A stretch of DNA of 64,000 nt from contig NZ_JAZHRT010000001.1 in assembly GCF_036924535.1 (NCBI RefSeq), forward strand, positions 8,866,001 through 8,930,000, written 5' to 3'. This stretch comes from Bradyrhizobium sp. AZCC 2262 (GTDB taxonomy: Bacteria > Pseudomonadota > Alphaproteobacteria > Rhizobiales > Xanthobacteraceae). The stretch's first letter is position 1; each line of letters opens with the position of its first letter. The translations under genes and the position numbers were made by a program. A model generated the notes under the pieces. It was not told the origin of the DNA, ran no database searches, and worked only from the letters and a program-made list of their open reading frames with translations. Below are positions 61,409 through 64,000 of this stretch, piece after piece.

Positions 61409-62239
61409 ATGAAAGTTCATGCGATACAGACCGGCTTTGTCCGGATCAAAACCGCGCAGGTCGAAGGACGCGGACATGGATTGTCGCGGCGGCTCGCTAT
61501 TTTTGCCGACTCCAGCTGGACCGATTGGCTCCCGACCTATGCATGGGCCATCGACTGCAGCGAAGGCGTGATCGTGGTCGATAGCGGGCAGGGTGCGCAT
61601 CTGCTCGAATCCGGCAAGTCGTTACATCCCTATCTCCGTTGGGAAGTGGCGTTCCGGATCGAGCCGGAGCAGGAGATCGGTCCGCAGCTTCGTGCACTTG
61701 GCGTGGGCCCGCGCGATGTCAAACGGGTCGTTCTCACCCATCTCCACATGGATCACGACGGCGGGCTGGTGCATTTCCCGAACAGCGAAATTTTGGTGGC
61801 GCCGGGTGAATTGAAAATCGCCAGCGGCTTTGCGGGCCGGATGCGCGGTTATCTTCCGCACCGCTGGCCGTCCTGGTTCGATCCGGCGCCGTTGCAGCTT
61901 GAAGCCAGGTCGTTCGGGCCCTTCGCGCAGAGCCGGCGATTGACGGAAGCGGGAGACGTCGTCGCGGTCGCCACGCCCGGTCACACCGCCGATCATCTCT
62001 CGATCGTGGCCGACGATGGCGATACCACCTATTTTCTCGCTGGCGACGCTTCCTATGACGAGAGATTGATGCTTGCGGGCAAGCTCGACGGTGTCAGCGC
62101 CGACGAGCGGGTTACCACCGCCACACTCGACGCGATCCGTAATTTCGTCCAGTCCCGTCCGATCGTCTATCTGCCAACCCATGATCCGCAGGCGGCGGCG
62201 CGGCTGGCGAGCCGGCAATTGGCCGGCGCCGCAGCCTAG
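61409..62239 (+). CDS. MBL-fold hydrolase of the N-acyl-homoserine-lactonase type
   Basis: 276 residues. The metal motif is THLHMDHDGG, with later ligands in ATPGHTADH and LAGDASYDE. The arrangement matches AttM/AhlD-like lactonases that open homoserine lactones and so quench quorum signals. Related family members hydrolyse other lactones or esters, so activity is inferred. ATG at 61409. No LuxI/LuxR genes lie in the window. Confidence 0.85.
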   Translation: MKVHAIQTGFVRIKTAQVEGRGHGLSRRLAIFADSSWTDWLPTYAWAIDCSEGVIVVDSGQGAHLLESGKSLHPYLRWEVAFRIEPEQEIGPQLRALGVGPRDVKRVVLTHLHMDHDGGLVHFPNSEILVAPGELKIASGFAGRMRGYLPHRWPSWFDPAPLQLEARSFGPFAQSRRLTEAGDVVAVATPGHTADHLSIVADDGDTTYFLAGDASYDERLMLAGKLDGVSADERVTTATLDAIRNFVQSRPIVYLPTHDPQAAARLASRQLAGAAA

Positions 62240-62267
62240 ATCTTCTCCAGCTTCTGCAGGCAGCCGT

Positions 62268-62900
62268 CTACGATTTGGCAGCGCTCGTCACGAGCTTCAG
62301 GCCGAGACCGAACATGACGGCGCCGGCCGCTCGATCAACCCAGGATTTGTACGACAGATAAGCCCGTTGCGGGCCTGACGACGAGAAGAGAACGGCGACC
62401 AATGCATACCAGACCGACTCGACGAGAAACACGGCTGCAAGCAGAGCGGCAGCGAACCCCAGCGAAAAGGACGCGGGGAGAAAAGCCGCGAACACGCTTG
62501 CATAGACGATGGCTGTCTTCGGGTTGCTTAACTGTGTTGTGAGGCCCAGCCAGAACGCATGAAGGGGCCGGCCGCGGCCTTTGCCGCTGTCGGCGACGGG
62601 CGCGAGAGGCTGTTGAGCAGACCTGAATATGAGAAAGCTCAGGTAGCAAAGGTACAGACCGCCGAGGACCTTGAGGGCTGCATAGAGCGCCGGCACCGCC
62701 AGCAGAACGCTCTGCAGCCCGAGCAGCGCCGCTGCGCCGAAGATGGCGCCTCCTGCGCCCATACCCAGCGCGGTGGCAAGCGCGCGGATCCTGCTCGAAG
62801 CGACAGCCACGCGGGCCACCATCACGAAGCTCGGCCCGGGGCTGATTACCCCAACGCCGAGTGCGGCGACGATGCTGGCGAGCGTTGCTAGTTCTTGCAT
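62268..62900 (-). CDS. LysE-family translocator
   Basis: 210 residues with six hydrophobic helices and the N-terminal LysE/RhtB signature GVGVISPGPSFVMVARVAVA. The family exports amino acids such as lysine, homoserine or threonine. AGGAGG precedes the ATG at 62900. It converges with the lactonase-like gene. Confidence 0.9.
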   Translation of the reverse strand: MQELATLASIVAALGVGVISPGPSFVMVARVAVASSRIRALATALGMGAGGAIFGAAALLGLQSVLLAVPALYAALKVLGGLYLCYLSFLIFRSAQQPLAPVADSGKGRGRPLHAFWLGLTTQLSNPKTAIVYASVFAAFLPASFSLGFAAALLAAVFLVESVWYALVAVLFSSSGPQRAYLSYKSWVDRAAGAVMFGLGLKLVTSAAKS

Positions 62901-62949
62901 GGTCTAATCCTCCTGGGTGGCCTGCACGGGCTTGAGTATAACGGCACGA

Positions 62950-63375
62950 CTATTCGGTGTGTGGCGGGGCTTCAACCGCCCAGTTCGGATCGGCGCCGAA
63001 CGGATGATCCATGAAAAACACCCAGCTGCCGTCGGGCAACCGGCGGTGAACCTCCATGCCGTGGTGATGCACCTCGGTCGGCTTGCCGTCTTCGCCGGTG
63101 CCTTTGATGAGCCATTGCGACCGCGTCATCGCGAAGTCGCCGGAGATCGTCGTGTGATGGGTCACGACATCCATGTGCGGCTTCAATCCGACATAGGCGG
63201 CCATCGTCTTGCGAATGCCGTCCGCGCCGCGCGCGACGCTGCTGCCGCCATGGACTTCGTCGACCTGAACAATCGAGGCGTCGGCGTGGTACATCGCGGC
63301 CGCGGCGTCAACGTCCTGCGCATTGAACGCGCGTGCCAGCCAGAGATTGCAAAGTTCCGGGGACGGAGCACCCAT
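62950..63375 (-). CDS. NTF2-like (SnoaL/DUF4440-type) protein
   Basis: 141 residues with the cone-shaped NTF2 fold pattern: LARAFNAQDVDAAAAMYHAD, GIRKTMAAYVGLKP and the C-terminal strand WVFFMDHPFGADP. Members are ketosteroid-isomerase-like enzymes or binding proteins; no catalytic claim is made. GGGAG precedes the ATG. Divergent from the lysR gene. Confidence 0.82.
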   Translation of the reverse strand: MGAPSPELCNLWLARAFNAQDVDAAAAMYHADASIVQVDEVHGGSSVARGADGIRKTMAAYVGLKPHMDVVTHHTTISGDFAMTRSQWLIKGTGEDGKPTEVHHHGMEVHRRLPDGSWVFFMDHPFGADPNWAVEAPPHTE

Positions 63376-63583
63376 TTCTCAACTCCCATGTTCAGGTTGA
63401 TCGATTATCGAGATGGACGCAGCAGACTCATGCTTGGGCAGCAAACCTGCACTGGCGTTGTGCTGAGTTCCATCATCTCGCTTTCCGTGTTTCTCCAACG
63501 GGTAACGTTTGGCGGAGCGGAAAGCACGTTGGAATTGCGCCAGCGTCACTTGCGAAACTGCAAGGGACTTCTAGCTGTGCGTC

Positions 63584-64000
63584 ATGGAGGACTGGAACGA
63601 GCCCCAACTCGTGTTGGCGGTGCATCGGGCAAGCAGCCTCACCGGCGCCGCCAAAGCGCTAGATATCGACCACTCGACCGCGTTCCGCCGCCTGAATGCG
63701 CTGGAAGCGCGGCTCGGCGTTCGCCTGTTCGAGCGCCTTCCCGGCGGCGCATACCAGGCGACGCCGGCGGGCGAGCGGATGGATGGCCGCCGCGGCCGAG
63801 CGCATGGAAGATGAGGCGCTCGCCATCGACCGCGACATTGCCGGCCGCGACCACCGTCTCTCCGGCCGCCTGCGCGTCACCTCCTCGGAGACGCTGGCCT
63901 ATCGAAAGCTGACCGGCCATCTCGCCAGGTTCCGGCGGACCCATCCCGGCATCGTCGTCGAACTCGTGGTCGACAACCGCGTGCTCAACCTATCGCGCCG
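63584..64000 (+). pseudogene. LysR-type regulator with a one-base frameshift, 3' end outside window
   Basis: The first 66 codons encode a LysR HTH (LVLAVHRASSLTGAAKALDI, DHSTAFRRLNALEARLGVRL) ending at PAGERM. The frame then shifts: from 63783 a second frame reads MAAAAERMEDEALAIDRDIA and continues as the effector domain (GRLRVTSSETLAYRKLTGHL) to the window end without a stop. An extra G in GCGGATGGATGGCC near 63781 explains the shift. It is either a true mutation or a sequencing error. Confidence 0.82.

Overview
The window reads as chromosomal DNA of a GC-rich alphaproteobacterium, most probably Bradyrhizobium or a close relative. The reasons are the gene set (tandem-type branched-chain amino-acid substrate-binding proteins, PsiF-type and DUF2336 proteins, a KaiC-like ATPase with a histidine kinase, minCDE behind a CtrA-type site) and the dispersed intergenic palindromes, which look like the repeat families familiar from Bradyrhizobium. 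The genus call is an inference. No rRNA, CRISPR array, prophage or insertion sequence was recognised. One tRNA (Leu, CAA) is present at 47275-47359.

Layout. 1-10.5 kb: a truncated secreted protein, nitronate monooxygenase, aldehyde dehydrogenase divergent from a ModE-HTH/periplasmic-binding-domain regulator, an SDR, a redoxin, a thioesterase, two tandem long substrate-binding proteins and a membrane protein. 11-17 kb: minCDE, a broken GFA gene, and an overlapping kaiC-like/hybrid histidine kinase pair. 17-22 kb: an acyl-CoA synthetase, a second nitronate monooxygenase and a large MscS channel. 22.3-31.8 kb: a 7.45-kb segment that appears inverted, discussed below. 32-40 kb: threonine dehydratase, secreted proteins, and a tungstate/molybdate uptake locus (HTH-PBP regulator, tupB, tupC, tupA, a modA-like gene and a secreted protein). 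39.9-42.7 kb: a three-gene locus with a SLOG-like protein, a patatin-like lipase and a deoxyribosyltransferase-like/TPR protein, resembling nucleotide-signal conflict systems. 43-50 kb: small secreted proteins between terminators, a peptide-type substrate-binding protein, DUF2336, tRNA-Leu, dsbB, an 800-base stretch of dispersed repeats, and an AbrB-family membrane protein. 50-64 kb: small secreted proteins, TetR with two operators facing two thioesterases, TauE/SafE, a DsbA-like protein, an esterase, an HtrA-like protein lacking its catalytic residues, an acyl-CoA synthetase, HNH nuclease, ClC channel, MBL-fold lactonase-like enzyme, LysE, an NTF2-like protein and a frameshifted lysR.

The most striking structure is the inversion. 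The C-terminal 63 codons of a MocR/PdxR-type regulator lie at 22285-22476 (minus), while its N-terminal 416 codons lie at 28683-29930 (plus). The kinase half of a NarL-type sensor histidine kinase lies at 22477-23223 (plus), while its membrane sensor half lies at 29931-31144 (minus), next to its response regulator. Turning 22477-29930 around rebuilds both genes in frame to within about one base. The present arrangement therefore breaks two genes at once, through a real inversion, a switchable segment or an assembly error.

The second candidate for an undescribed system is the SLOG/patatin/TPR locus at 39.9-42.7 kb, in which the lipase keeps all its catalytic motifs and overlaps the TPR gene by four bases.
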